Assembly (NCBI RefSeq): GCF_003719295.1
Contig: NZ_RFLW01000006.1
Coordinates: 62,001 to 126,000 of the forward strand
Length of the DNA: 64,000 nt
Direction: 5' to 3'
Source: Haliea alexandrii
GTDB taxonomy: Bacteria; Pseudomonadota; Gammaproteobacteria; Pseudomonadales; Halieaceae
The notes beneath the pieces were generated by a model, which was not told where the DNA came from, did no database searches, and saw nothing but the letters and a program-made list of their open reading frames with translations. The number at the start of each line of letters is the position of its first letter. Within the stretch, counting starts at the first letter, position 1. A program made the position numbers and the translations under genes. Of the stretch, positions 1 to 9,280 are shown one piece after another.

Positions 1-1415
1 ATGGAGGCGATGCTCTGGTAATTGATGGAACGGATGGCCAGCGCCCGTTCACAGGCGTTTTCCAGTCGGCTCCTGCTGTAGCGGCGACTGAGGTTCAGCA
101 AGCCAAGACAGGCCCGGTAGCCATGCTCCGGATGAGGCCGGTTCTCCAGTTGCTGCTGAACCACCTGCCGGGTGCAGGGGCCGATGTCCTGGGCCCAGTT
201 GAGGAAGCGCCCCGGCGACCACTCCCGGTGCGCCCGGTGGGAACTGGGCATGTGATCCACCAAGGTGCTGAAGCGCCCCGGTCCCCGGCGGCTGTGGATC
301 GCCACCCGGTGGCCCTTGTGCATGACCTCCACCGTATCGGCGGTCAGGCGCACATCGAGGGTCTGGCCCACCAGGGCATGGGGTACGCTGTAGAAGCGCT
401 TGTCGACGCTGACGTGATAGTCGATGCCCGGCTTGGCCTTGCACCACTCGGCGTATTCGTAGGGCGTTTCAGGTAGCGGCTTCAGGGCGGGGGCATCCAA
501 CTGCTCATACAGATCCCGGCGACTGACGGACTGCCCCTGGAAGTGGCGCTCATTGAGATCCGGCAGTAATCCGGCAATGGCTCGATTGAGCTCGGCGAGG
601 GAGAAGAAGGTATGGTGGCGCAAGCGGGCCAGGATCCAGCGCTCCACGATCTGCACTGCGACTTCCGCTTTGGCCTTGTCCTTGGGCTTGCGGGGCCGGG
701 CTGGCAGGATCGCCGTCTGGTAGTGGGCCGCCATCTCGGTGTAGGTAGCATTGATCTCGGGCGTGTACCGGTTCGCGTCAGTGACACCGGCCTTGAGGTT
801 GTCCGGGATTTGCAATTCGGTGACGCCGCCGAAGAAGCGGAAGGCACGTTGGTGCGAGGCAATCCAGTCCGGCAGGGACTGGGTCCAGGTGGCGTCGGCA
901 TAGGTGTAGCTGGAGGCGCCCAGCACCGCCACAAAGACCTGGGCACGCCGGATCTCGCCCGTCTGGCGGCAGACCACCGGGACGGTGGGGCCGCAGTAAT
1001 CAATAAAGGTCTTCTCGCCGGCGCGGTGCACCTGGCGCATGCTCCGGCGCTGCTGCTTGCGCCACTGCCGGTAGCGATTGCAGTACTGGCTGTAGCGGTA
1101 GGCAGCGTCCTCATGCACCGCCACGTACTCGGCCCACAATAACTGCAGTGTCACCCCCTTGCGCTTGAGTTCCTGGTGGATGTGGAAGTAGTCGGGCTCG
1201 GCGAAGCGGGAGGGTTTCTGTACTGCCGGAAACAGCAGCCGTTCGAGCTGGGCTTCGTCGGCGCCTGCGGGTGGTGGCCACCCAACACCCCGGGCGTTGG
1301 CTAGGTGCAGGTACTTGCAGACCACGCCCTTGGAAAGGCCGCAGGCGCGGGCGATCTTCTCGTTACTGAGTCCGGCCTCATGCTTGAGGCGCAATATCTC
1401 CATGATTTTACGCAT
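1..1415 (-). CDS. istA: IS21-family transposase IstA (cut by window edge)
   Basis: DDE transposase of the IS21 family. The frame is open from an ATG at 1415 to the window edge (471 codons; family members are about 500 residues). Residues 1-40 (MRKIMEILRLKHEAGLSNEK...) are the helix-turn-helix region. The catalytic triad is visible as D in FIDYCGPTV, D in IPDNLKAG and E in KDKAKAEVAV. The C-terminal Mu-like domain (YHVSVDKRFYSVPHALVG) is also present. All other long frames across this stretch are shadows of it. The partner ATPase IstB is expected just to the left. Confidence 0.9.
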   Translation of the reverse strand, partial: MRKIMEILRLKHEAGLSNEKIARACGLSKGVVCKYLHLANARGVGWPPPAGADEAQLERLLFPAVQKPSRFAEPDYFHIHQELKRKGVTLQLLWAEYVAVHEDAAYRYSQYCNRYRQWRKQQRRSMRQVHRAGEKTFIDYCGPTVPVVCRQTGEIRRAQVFVAVLGASSYTYADATWTQSLPDWIASHQRAFRFFGGVTELQIPDNLKAGVTDANRYTPEINATYTEMAAHYQTAILPARPRKPKDKAKAEVAVQIVERWILARLRHHTFFSLAELNRAIAGLLPDLNERHFQGQSVSRRDLYEQLDAPALKPLPETPYEYAEWCKAKPGIDYHVSVDKRFYSVPHALVGQTLDVRLTADTVEVMHKGHRVAIHSRRGPGRFSTLVDHMPSSHRAHREWSPGRFLNWAQDIGPCTRQVVQQQLENRPHPEHGYRACLGLLNLSRRYSRSRLENACERALAIRSINYQSIAS

Positions 1416-1514
1416 TGGAATCCTCGTTGCCGGCATGCGGCCCTCCCGATAGGCAAAAGGGCGCGGTTATGCCGTGAATTGTTCAAGAATTCCAGCGAGT
1501 TAGGCGGGATTCCG

Positions 1515-1668
1515 AGGGAACGTGACCGCCGGTTCCGACAACGTGACCGGCGATTCCGGGCAAAGCCCCGAAATCGGTCACGTTCAATCGGAATGAGCGG
1601 TCACGCTCGCCCGGAACAGGCGGTCACGATAAATCGGAATGGGTGGTCACGATGGGGCGGAATACGCA
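1515..1668. repeat. IS21 terminal repeat zone
   Basis: Six short motifs, GTGACC at 1522 and 1543 and GGTCAC at 1576, 1599, 1622 and 1645, sit at about 21-23 bp steps, each near a TTCCG/CGGAA block. Multiple transposase-binding repeats at the ends are typical of IS21 elements. The terminus at 1668 is inferred from the change to Tn3 transposase coding sequence. Confidence 0.7.
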
Positions 1669-3150
1669 CTGATTCAACATCAGATCCCAGAAAGACACGT
1701 GCTGTTTGCTTTTGGGTACAAACAGATCCCCGGAGCGCAAGGCCTCCTTCATGGCCATAGCCACGCCCAGCTCCCAGGCGTTGCGTTGGATCTTGCCGTT
1801 TTTGCCTTTCAGGCAGCGCCGCAGTTCTTTGGGAATGAAATAGGTCGGCACGTCATCGGGCAGGGTTTTCAGCTCCCCGGCATCGAGCTGGCGAATCAGT
1901 TGTATGGACTTCAGGAGGGGTTCAGTACCGGGTTTGGCCTGGAACGGCAGGTGCAGGAACTCCGGGAAATACTTGCGCAAACTGGGATAGCGAGCCAGCA
2001 GCAAATCACCGTAGCCGCGCTCTTCCAGGCGCTTGAAGATATGCAAATCATCCACCGATTCCAGCAGCTTCTTTTCATCGATGCGTTGCCACAGATCCAC
2101 CTTGGTCAGCGGCTTCTCATCCGGCCAGTCCAGAACCAAGTGGGTCGCGTCCAGCACTGTATCGATGGCTTTCTTTTGGCGTTTGCGAAATTCACGGTGC
2201 TTTTTCTCATGAACCTGCTTGCCCTTGCGCAGCATGTCCAGGATGTACTGATCATGCATTTTCACCAGGTGATCCAGCAGTACCTTGCGCGTTTCCAGCA
2301 GGAAACACAGCATCAACGAGTAACGCTTGTTTTCCTTGAACCGTTTGATGTCCTTGGCGTTGTAGCGGCGAGCCAGTTTGTAGAGGTAATCCATAAACGC
2401 CGGATCCACGATTCTGGATTCAATGGCATCGATGCCGGTACCGTCAAGGGAGCGATAACGCTCCAGGTAGCTTTGAATCGAGGTGATGGTGGCTGAAGGT
2501 GGATATTCTTTCAGAAGGTAGAACAGTGATCGTTGATCACCTGGTGCGGCAATCAACAGCTCATCGATGGCCTGCCGGATTTCCACGGACAGTTGCTGGT
2601 AGAGAGATTCAAACAGTCGCTCATGAACATCGGAGCAGACACTGATAATCAAGCGCTCCATGACACTTGGCCCCGGCAATATTACCTTGGTACTCAGAAG
2701 ATATTGCTCTGCACGCAGAAACAATTCGTCAGGCAAGTAACCTTGTTCCGCTTGCTTGGATAACCACGTTTCCAGACTGGCCTGTGCGGTATCGTCGTAT
2801 TTGGAAAAGCCCAGGTAGGTCAGGATGTTCTTGCGTTGCTCGGAAAAGGTGGCATCTCGATCCGGGGTGCTGATGGTCAGTGATGGCGGCAATTCAAGCT
2901 GGCTATTCAGGTAGCTCACAATGCGCCGCGACAGGTCGTTGACCTCCACTAGGAAGCGGCCATACAGGCGCACGGCGCAAAGCTGGATGGCAATGAATAA
3001 GCGGGAGTTGGTGCGGTAGCGATTGACTTCTTTCTTGTCGGTCTCAGATAGCGTCCAGTCCCTGGCCATTTCCTCATCGGAGAAGTCCTGCGGCAATGTC
3101 ACCGGCTGGTAACGCTGCCTCTGGGTCAGGAACTTCTCTTTGGCGGTCAT
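1669..3150 (-). pseudogene. tnpA: Tn3-family transposase, N-terminal half, disrupted by IS21
   Basis: Residues 1-170 form the DUF4158-type N-terminal domain of Tn3 transposases (MTAKEKFLTQRQRYQPVTLP). The homology runs to SKQHVSFWDLMLN and then enters the IS21 end, which supplies an unrelated tail ending at 1624. About 494 of roughly 1000 codons remain. The DDE catalytic domain is in the missing half, so this copy cannot transpose the element by itself. The start lies 14 bp downstream of the nucleotidyltransferase gene, consistent with co-transcription from the antitoxin promoter. Confidence 0.85.
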
Positions 3151-3164
3151 GACGAAATCCCAGG

Positions 3165-3740
3165 CTATTTCTTGAAGGCGATATTCCAGACCCCTTCAAA
3201 ACGTTTTCTCAGCAAGGGTTCCGGGACGTGCGGGGTAAAAGGCGCGTACTTTTTTACGGCCTCGTAAATCTGCTCTTTCTCCTTACCCTTGATTTCTTTC
3301 AACAGGCGCACCGCATCCTGAATGTCTTTGTCATGGCGTGAGGCGTGAACTTTGTGGGCCAGGAGTTCTTCCCAGCTCGCGGCTTTTAAGACCAGGAAGG
3401 GATGCTGAAAAATAATAACATTGGACGTGGTTTCCAGACCGAAAAAGCTCACGCTGTCATTGAACCACAGCGATTTTTCATCAGCCGCCAACCCCATTTC
3501 TTCACCGACCTGCTTGATCAGTTTAATCAGCAACTGTTTGTTGGCCGGATTCTCGGGAAAGATAGCATCGACATCCTGAGTCATGGCGCGGGAGTGGAAA
3601 TACATCAAGCTGATAATGCCGCCGCAACAGGTGAGTTCCAGCCGCTTGTTTTCCTTCTGGAGCAAATCACCCAAGCGTTTAAGTGCTTGGGTCAAGGTAT
3701 GGATACTGATTTGTTTGCCGGTGCTGGAATACTGGTACAT
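3165..3740 (-). CDS. Nucleotidyltransferase toxin-like protein (DUF6036/AbiEii-like)
   Basis: A 191-residue protein with a minimal nucleotidyltransferase signature: GGIISLMYF followed by TQDVDAIF, where the two Asp residues would bind metal. The AbiEii/MNT type usually acts as the toxin of a two-gene system with an XRE antitoxin. The upstream gene, 9 bp away, encodes exactly such a protein. The pair sits between tnpA and res of the Tn3 element, a placement known for toxin-antitoxin genes in this transposon family. Toxicity and substrate are inferred. Confidence 0.65.
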   Translation of the reverse strand: MYQYSSTGKQISIHTLTQALKRLGDLLQKENKRLELTCCGGIISLMYFHSRAMTQDVDAIFPENPANKQLLIKLIKQVGEEMGLAADEKSLWFNDSVSFFGLETTSNVIIFQHPFLVLKAASWEELLAHKVHASRHDKDIQDAVRLLKEIKGKEKEQIYEAVKKYAPFTPHVPEPLLRKRFEGVWNIAFKK

Positions 3741-3749
3741 GAAAAGTCC

Positions 3750-4388
3750 TTATACAAAAAACATGAAGTCGCGTGGCGCAAAAATATTGCGCTTGCTGAA
3801 AATGGGCGACACCAAGTCTCCCTCGTAAAATTCCCGATATTCTTCAGGGATGACAGAAAATTCTTTTTGTACTGCCGGTACGCGCTGACACCAGTCAGGT
3901 GCTTGCGCAGGGTGAGACTTCGGCGGCTCCGACCAGACTTCGGCCATGCGCTCCAGGAAGCAGGCCTTGAGCGCATATTTCAGCGCATCTTTTTCGTGGG
4001 GATCCGGCACCAGGGCCAAATCCCACTCCTTGCGCCAGAAAAGCTGCACGTCATCCATAAAGGCCACTGTGTCTTGTTGAATGGCTGATTCGCACATGCG
4101 ATCCAGAACACCACCGGGCGTCAGAACATCCCGCTTAGGGAGTGCATCGACCTCCAGGGATACGTTCAAACCCAACTTGAGCGCCATGTTGACCAGGGCG
4201 TCCACGCGGAACTCTCTGGCTTTGCCTTTAAGCAACGCACTTACCCGTGGCTGGGAAATGCCAAGACGCTCGGCGGCTTCGATTTGGGTCAGATGGTTTT
4301 GAACCAGAGTATCGCGCACGGCGCGAGCCAGGGTTGCCCGGATTTTCAGATTCTCTACCTGGATGGCTTCATCATTTACGGCCTGCAT
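3750..4388 (-). CDS. XRE-family antitoxin-like regulator
   Basis: A 212-residue protein with an XRE helix-turn-helix at about residues 25-75 (LTQIEAAERLGISQPRVSAL) and a C-terminal extension of about 120 residues of no recognised family. It is the first gene of a leftward run antitoxin-nucleotidyltransferase-tnpA. It probably represses that run from a site in the AT-rich stretch just upstream (4400-4520), which also belongs to the res region. Confidence 0.65.
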   Translation of the reverse strand: MQAVNDEAIQVENLKIRATLARAVRDTLVQNHLTQIEAAERLGISQPRVSALLKGKAREFRVDALVNMALKLGLNVSLEVDALPKRDVLTPGGVLDRMCESAIQQDTVAFMDDVQLFWRKEWDLALVPDPHEKDALKYALKACFLERMAEVWSEPPKSHPAQAPDWCQRVPAVQKEFSVIPEEYREFYEGDLVSPIFSKRNIFAPRDFMFFV

Positions 4389-4394
4389 CGCGGT

Positions 4395-4525
4395 ACCTCC
4401 AGCAAGTGCTCAATGCCAATTACAGGCACTATACCACAATAACTATAAAATATATATTTACTTTAATAATTGTAGAGTAAAGAAAACCCTCGTTTTATTA
4501 ACTGATTCGCACAGGCCTTGAAAGA
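4395..4525. promoter_or_regulatory. Left part of Tn3 res/promoter region
   Basis: An AT-rich stretch upstream of the leftward antitoxin gene that ends at the Tn402 insertion point. With 10899-11091 it would form one continuous intergenic region between the antitoxin and tnpR before the insertion, where res and the divergent promoters are expected. I did not define resolvase subsites. Confidence 0.4.
4521..4525. repeat. Target-site duplication AAAGA, left copy
   Basis: AAAGA directly precedes the Tn402 terminal repeat and is repeated exactly after the opposite terminal repeat at 10899-10903. Five base pairs is the duplication length made by Tn402/Tn5053 elements. Confidence 0.9.
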
Positions 4526-4550
4526 TGTCATTTTCAGAAGACGACTGCAC
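4526..4550. repeat. IRt terminal inverted repeat of Tn402 (tni end)
   Basis: TGTCATTTTCAGAAGACGAC followed by TGCAC. It pairs with the inverted sequence at 10874-10898 with few mismatches. Further TniA-binding-like copies of the motif follow inside (for example near 4580 and 4600). Confidence 0.93.
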
Positions 4551-4666
4551 CAGTTGATTGGGCGTAATGGCTGTTGTGCAGCCAGCTCCTGACAGTTCAA
4601 TATCAGAAGTGATCTGCACCAATCTCGACTATGCTCAATACTCGTGTGCACCAAAGCGAGGTGAGC

Positions 4667-6346
4667 ATGGCGACGGACACCCCACGGATTCCAGAACAAG
4701 GCGTGGCCACTCTGCCTGATGAGGCTTGGGAGCGTGCGCGCCGTCGTGCGGAGATCATCAGTCCGTTGGCGCAGTCGGAGACGGTCGGGCACGAAGCGGC
4801 CGATATGGCGGCTCAGGCGCTGGGCTTGTCTCGGCGCCAGGTATACGTTCTGATCCGGCGTGCCCGGCAAGGCAGCGGCCTCGTGACGGATCTGGTGCCC
4901 GGCCAGTCCGGTGGAGGTAAAGGTAAGGGGCGCTTGCCGGAACCGGTCGAGCGCGTCATCCACGAGCTACTGCAAAAGCGGTTCCTGACCAAGCAGAAGC
5001 GCAGCCTAGCGGCCTTTCACCGCGAAGTCACTCAGGTGTGCAAGGCTCAAAAACTGCGAGTGCCGGCGCGCAATACCGTGGCCTTACGGATCGCTAGCCT
5101 TGACCCGCGCAAGGTCATCCGCCGGCGGGAAGGCCAGGATGCCGCTCGTGACCTACAAGGTGTGGGCGGCGAGCCTCCTGCCGTGACCGCGCCGCTGGAG
5201 CAGGTGCAGATAGACCATACGGTCATCGACCTGATCGTGGTCGATGACCGCGACCGGCAACCTATTGGCCGCCCGTACCTGACCCTCGCCATCGACGTGT
5301 TCACCCGCTGCGTGCTCGGCATGGTCGTCACGCTGGAAGCGCCGTCTGCCGTTTCGGTTGGCCTGTGCCTCGTGCATGTCGCCTGCGACAAGCGCCCTTG
5401 GCTGGAAGGACTGAACGTGGAAATGGATTGGCAGATGAGCGGCAAGCCCTTGCTGCTCTACCTAGACAACGCGGCCGAGTTCAAGAGCGAGGCCCTGCGC
5501 CGGGGTTGCGAGCAGCATGGCATCCGGCTGGACTATCGCCCGCTGGGACAGCCGCACTATGGCGGCATCGTGGAACGGATCATCGGCACGGCGATGCAGA
5601 TGATTCACGACGAACTGCCGGGAACGACCTTCTCCAACCCTGACCAGCGCGGCGACTACGATTCCGAAAACAAGGCCGCCCTGACGCTGCGCGAGCTAGA
5701 GCGCTGGCTCACATTGGCGGTCGGCACCTACCACGGTTCGGTGCACAACGGCCTGCTCCAACCGCCGGCCGCGCGCTGGGCCGAGGCCGTGGCGCGTGTC
5801 GGCGTACCGGCCGTCGTCACACGCGCTACTTCGTTCCTGGTCGATTTTCTGCCGATCCTCCGGCGCACGCTGACCCGCACCGGCTTTGTCATCGACCACA
5901 TCCACTACTACGCCGATGCGCTCAAGCCGTGGATTGCGCGGCGTGAACGCTGGCCGTCCTTTCTGATCCGGCGCGATCCGCGCGACATCAGCCGTATCTG
6001 GGTCCTGGAACCGGAGGGACAGCATTACCTGGAAATTCCCTACCGTACCTTGTCGCATCCGGCTGTCACCCTCTGGGAACAACGGCAGGCGCTGGCGAAA
6101 CTGCGGCAGCAAGGGCGCGAACAGGTGGATGAGTCGGCGCTGTTCCGCATGATCGGCCAGATGCGTGAGATTGTGACCAGCGCGCAGAAGGCCACACGCA
6201 AGGCGCGGCGTGACGCGGATCGCCGCCAGCACCTCAAGACATCAGCTCGGCCGGACAAGCCCGTTCCGCCGGATACGGATATTGCCGACCCGCAGGCAGA
6301 CAACTTGCCACCCGCCAAACCGTTCGACCAGATTGAGGAGTGGTAG
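4667..6346 (+). CDS. tniA: Tn402/Tn5053 transposase TniA
   Basis: DDE-type (rve-fold) transposase of Tn402 elements, 559 residues. The start MATDTPRIPEQ is chosen because GAGG sits just upstream and it gives the usual length. An earlier in-frame ATG at 4631 is less likely. Catalytic Asp residues are visible in QIDHTVIDLIVVDD and YLDNAAEFKSE, with the Glu in the GGIVERIIGT block. It acts with the TniB ATPase, whose gene begins 3 nt after the stop. Confidence 0.95.
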   Translation: MATDTPRIPEQGVATLPDEAWERARRRAEIISPLAQSETVGHEAADMAAQALGLSRRQVYVLIRRARQGSGLVTDLVPGQSGGGKGKGRLPEPVERVIHELLQKRFLTKQKRSLAAFHREVTQVCKAQKLRVPARNTVALRIASLDPRKVIRRREGQDAARDLQGVGGEPPAVTAPLEQVQIDHTVIDLIVVDDRDRQPIGRPYLTLAIDVFTRCVLGMVVTLEAPSAVSVGLCLVHVACDKRPWLEGLNVEMDWQMSGKPLLLYLDNAAEFKSEALRRGCEQHGIRLDYRPLGQPHYGGIVERIIGTAMQMIHDELPGTTFSNPDQRGDYDSENKAALTLRELERWLTLAVGTYHGSVHNGLLQPPAARWAEAVARVGVPAVVTRATSFLVDFLPILRRTLTRTGFVIDHIHYYADALKPWIARRERWPSFLIRRDPRDISRIWVLEPEGQHYLEIPYRTLSHPAVTLWEQRQALAKLRQQGREQVDESALFRMIGQMREIVTSAQKATRKARRDADRRQHLKTSARPDKPVPPDTDIADPQADNLPPAKPFDQIEEW

Positions 6347-6348
6347 CC

Positions 6349-7341
6349 GTGGACGAATATCCCATCATCGACCTGTCCCACCTGCTGCCGGCGGCCCAGG
6401 GCTTGGCCCGTCTTCCGGCGGACGAGCGCATCCAGCGCCTTCGCGCCGACCGCTGGATCGGCTATCCGCGCGCAGTCGAGGCGCTGAACCGGCTGGAAGC
6501 CCTTTATGCGTGGCCAAACAAGCAACGCATGCCCAACCTGCTGCTGGTTGGCCCGACCAACAATGGCAAGTCGATGATCGTCGAGAAGTTCCGCCGCACC
6601 CACCCGGCCAGCTCCGACGCCGACCAGGAGCACATCCCGGTGTTGGTCGTGCAGATGCCGTCCGAGCCGTCCGTGATCCGCTTCTACGTCGCGCTGCTCG
6701 CCGCGATGGGCGCGCCGCTGCGCCCACGCCCACGGTTGCCGGAAATGGAGCAACTGGCTCTGGCACTGCTGCGCAAGGTCGGCGTGCGCATGCTGGTGAT
6801 CGACGAGCTGCACAACGTGCTGGCCGGCAACAGCGTCAACCGCCGGGAATTCCTCAACCTGCTGCGCTTCCTCGGCAACGAACTGCGCATCCCGTTGGTT
6901 GGGGTAGGCACGCGCGACGCCTACCTAGCCATCCGCTCCGATGACCAGTTGGAAAATCGCTTCGAGCCGATGATGCTGCCGGTATGGGAGGCCAACGACG
7001 ATTGCTGCTCACTGCTGGCCAGCTTCGCCGCTTCGCTCCCGCTGCGCCGGCCTTCCCCAATTGCCACGCTGGACATGGCTCGCTACCTGCTCACACGCAG
7101 CGAGGGCACCATAGGGGAACTGGCGCACTTGCTGATGGCGGCGGCCATCGTCGCCGTGGAGAGCGGCGAGGAAGCGATCAACCATCGCACACTCAGCATG
7201 GCCTGTCGACAACCTCTCGCGCAACCAAGACATCGCGGTCGGACTGCAAGTGATCTTGAAGCCACGGGCCCGTCCCACCCCGACATGGACCTCGATGCCC
7301 GAACGGACGTTAGATTTCGAGTTCTAGGCGTTCTGCGATGA
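6349..7341 (+). pseudogene. tniB: TniB transposition ATPase, 3'-truncated
   Basis: AAA+ ATPase partner of TniA. Walker A is LLVGPTNNGKS and Walker B is RMLVIDELHN. The GTG at 6349 is used because GAGGAG lies 8 nt upstream. Homology to TniB holds to about NHRTLSMA (near 7200), after which the frame runs into the integron 3' conserved segment and ends at 7341 with an unrelated tail that overlaps orf5. It corresponds to the truncated tniB of clinical-type integrons. tniQ and tniR are missing beyond the break. Confidence 0.88.
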
Positions 7342-7810
7342 AGGTTGGATCCCAGCCGGGATTGAAAGTGTCGACGTGGGTGAATCCGAGCCGCTCGTAT
7401 AGGCCACGCAGGTTCGGGTGGCAGTCGAGCCGCAGCTTGGCGCACCCCTGCGTTCGCGCGGCATGGCGGCAAGCCTCGATCAGCGCGGAGCTGACACCCC
7501 GGCCCGCATGTGTCCGTCGCACCGCGAGCTTGTGCAGATATGCGGCCTCCCCCTTGAGGGCGTCGGGCCAGAACTCGGGATCCTCGGCCGACAAGGTGCA
7601 ACAGCCGACGATGCCGTCGCTGCAACTCGCGACTAGGAGCTCGGATCTCAGGACGAAGGTCTCCGCGAATGTCCGGTCGATCCGCGCGACGTCCCAGGCG
7701 GGCGTTCCCTTGGCGGACATCCACGCCGCAGCGTCGTGCATCAGCCGCACAACCTCGTCGATATCACCCGAGCAGGCGACCCGAACGTTCGGAGGCTCCT
7801 CGCTGTCCAT
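7310..7810 (-). CDS. orf5: orf5 GNAT-family acetyltransferase
   Basis: A 166-residue GNAT acetyltransferase found in the 3' conserved segment of class 1 integrons. The acetyl-CoA loop is visible as LAVRRTHAGRGVSSALIEAC at about residues 93-112. The substrate is not known, and the gene is usually carried passively with sul1. It lies 127 bp downstream of sul1 in the same direction. Confidence 0.9.
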   Translation of the reverse strand: MDSEEPPNVRVACSGDIDEVVRLMHDAAAWMSAKGTPAWDVARIDRTFAETFVLRSELLVASCSDGIVGCCTLSAEDPEFWPDALKGEAAYLHKLAVRRTHAGRGVSSALIEACRHAARTQGCAKLRLDCHPNLRGLYERLGFTHVDTFNPGWDPTFIAERLELEI

Positions 7811-7937
7811 TCGCTCCCCTGGCGCGGTATGAACCGCCGCCTCATAGTGCAGTTTGATCCTGACGAGCCCAGCATGTCTGCGCCCACCTTCGCGGAACCT
7901 GACCAGGGTCCGCTAGCGGGCGGCCGGAAGGTGAATG

Positions 7938-8777
7938 CTAGGCATGATCTAACCCTCGGTCTCTGGCGTCGCGACTGCGAAATTTCGCGAGGGTTTCCGA
8001 GAAGGTGATTGCGCTTCGCAGATCTCCAGGCGCGTGGGTGCGGACGTAGTCAGCGCCATTGCCGATCGCGTGAAGTTCCGCCGCAAGGCTCGCTGGACCC
8101 AGATCCTTTACAGGAAGGCCAACGGTGGCGCCCAAGAAGGATTTCCGCGACACCGAGACCAATAGCGGAAGCCCCAACGCCGACTTCAGCTTTTGAAGGT
8201 TCGACAGCACGTGCAGCGATGTTTCCGGTGCGGGGCTCAAGAAAAATCCCATCCCCGGATCGAGGATGAGCCGGTCGGCAGCGACCCCGCTCCGTCGCAA
8301 GGCGGAAACCCGCGCCTCGAAGAACCGCACAATCTCGTCGAGCGCGTCTTCGGGTCGAAGGTGACCGGTGCGGGTGGCGATGCCATCCCGCTGCGCTGAG
8401 TGCATAACCACCAGCCTGCAGTCCGCCTCAGCAATATCGGGATAGAGCGCAGGGTCAGGAAATCCTTGGATATCGTTCAGGTAGCCCACGCCGCGCTTGA
8501 GCGCATAGCGCTGGGTTTCCGGTTGGAAGCTGTCGATTGAAACACGGTGCATCTGATCGGACAGGGCGTCTAAGAGCGGCGCAATACGTCTGATCTCATC
8601 GGCCGGCGATACAGGCCTCGCGTCCGGATGGCTGGCGGCCGGTCCGACATCCACGACGTCTGATCCGACTCGCAGCATTTCGATCGCCGCGGTGACAGCG
8701 CCGGCGGGGTCTAGCCGCCGGCTCTCATCGAAGAAGGAGTCCTCGGTGAGATTCAGAATGCCGAACACCGTCACCAT
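7938..8777 (-). CDS. sul1: Sulfonamide-insensitive dihydropteroate synthase Sul1
   Basis: Replaces the host dihydropteroate synthase in folate synthesis and gives sulfonamide resistance. The 279-residue protein begins [20 protein letters not shown] and shows the pterin-binding blocks [10 protein letters not shown] and SVSRKSFLG. The start at 8777 is chosen from the known Sul1 N-terminus and lies inside the end of qacEdelta1, as in the standard 3' conserved segment. Confidence 0.98.
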   Translation of the reverse strand: MVTVFGILNLTEDSFFDESRRLDPAGAVTAAIEMLRVGSDVVDVGPAASHPDARPVSPADEIRRIAPLLDALSDQMHRVSIDSFQPETQRYALKRGVGYLNDIQGFPDPALYPDIAEADCRLVVMHSAQRDGIATRTGHLRPEDALDEIVRFFEARVSALRRSGVAADRLILDPGMGFFLSPAPETSLHVLSNLQKLKSALGLPLLVSVSRKSFLGATVGLPVKDLGPASLAAELHAIGNGADYVRTHAPGDLRSAITFSETLAKFRSRDARDRGLDHA

Positions 8778-9118
8778 GGCGTCGGCCTCCGCAGCGACTT
8801 CCACGATGGGGATCGGGCGAGCAAAAAGGCAGCAATTATGAGCCCCATACCTACAAAGCCCCACGCATCAAGCTTTTGCCCATGAAGCAACCAGGCAATG
8901 GCTGTAATTATGACGACGCCGAGTCCCGACCAGACTGCATAAGCAACACCGACAGGGATGGATTTCAGAACCAGAGAAAGAAAATAAAATGCGATGCCAT
9001 AACCGATTATGACAACGGCGGAAGGGGCAAGCTTAGTAAAGCCCTCGCTAGATTTTAATGCGGATGTTGCGATTACTTCGCCAACTATTGCGATAACAAG
9101 AAAAAGCCAGCCTTTCAT
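8771..9118 (-). CDS. qacEdelta1: QacEdelta1 small multidrug efflux protein (truncated)
   Basis: SMR-family efflux protein for quaternary ammonium compounds. The 115-residue product starts [20 protein letters not shown], with the conserved membrane Glu in the first helix. Its C-terminus ([13 protein letters not shown]) is the junction product with sul1, which defines the delta1 form with weakened activity. It marks the start of the 3' conserved segment. Confidence 0.98.
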   Translation of the reverse strand: MKGWLFLVIAIVGEVIATSALKSSEGFTKLAPSAVVIIGYGIAFYFLSLVLKSIPVGVAYAVWSGLGVVIITAIAWLLHGQKLDAWGFVGMGLIIAAFLLARSPSWKSLRRPTPW

Positions 9119-9220
9119 GATATATCTCCCAATTTGTGTAGGGCTTATTATGCACGCTTAAAAATAATAAAAGCAGACTTGACCTGATAGTTTGGCTGTG
9201 AGCAATTATGTGCTTAGTGC

Positions 9221-9280
9221 ATCTAACGGGCGAGGTAAGCCGACCGCAGAATGCGGGTCGGCTTGACCGAAATGTTAGAG
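9221..9280 (-). repeat. attC recombination site (60 bp)
   Basis: On the minus strand it starts CTCTAAC, contains the imperfect palindrome AAGCCGACCCGCATTCTGCG then GTCGGCTT, and ends GTTAGAT. It is the folded single-strand substrate of IntI1. The stop codon of the cassette gene lies in the GTTAGAT core. Confidence 0.9.

Larger units (their letters stand above)
1..1668 (-). mobile_element. IS21-family insertion sequence, left part only
   Basis: An IstA-type transposase reads leftward out of the window. Its start is preceded by a terminal zone with repeated GTGACC/GGTCAC motifs, as is usual for IS21 ends. The likely terminus is 1668, where the minus strand reads TGCGTATTCCGCCCC and Tn3 transposase homology begins immediately beyond. 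istB should lie to the left of the window. Confidence 0.75.

Noticed and set aside
1515..1668. Regularly spaced GTGACC repeats as a CRISPR or iteron array
   Set aside because: Short motifs in both orientations at the end of an IS21 transposase gene are the terminal binding sites of the IS.
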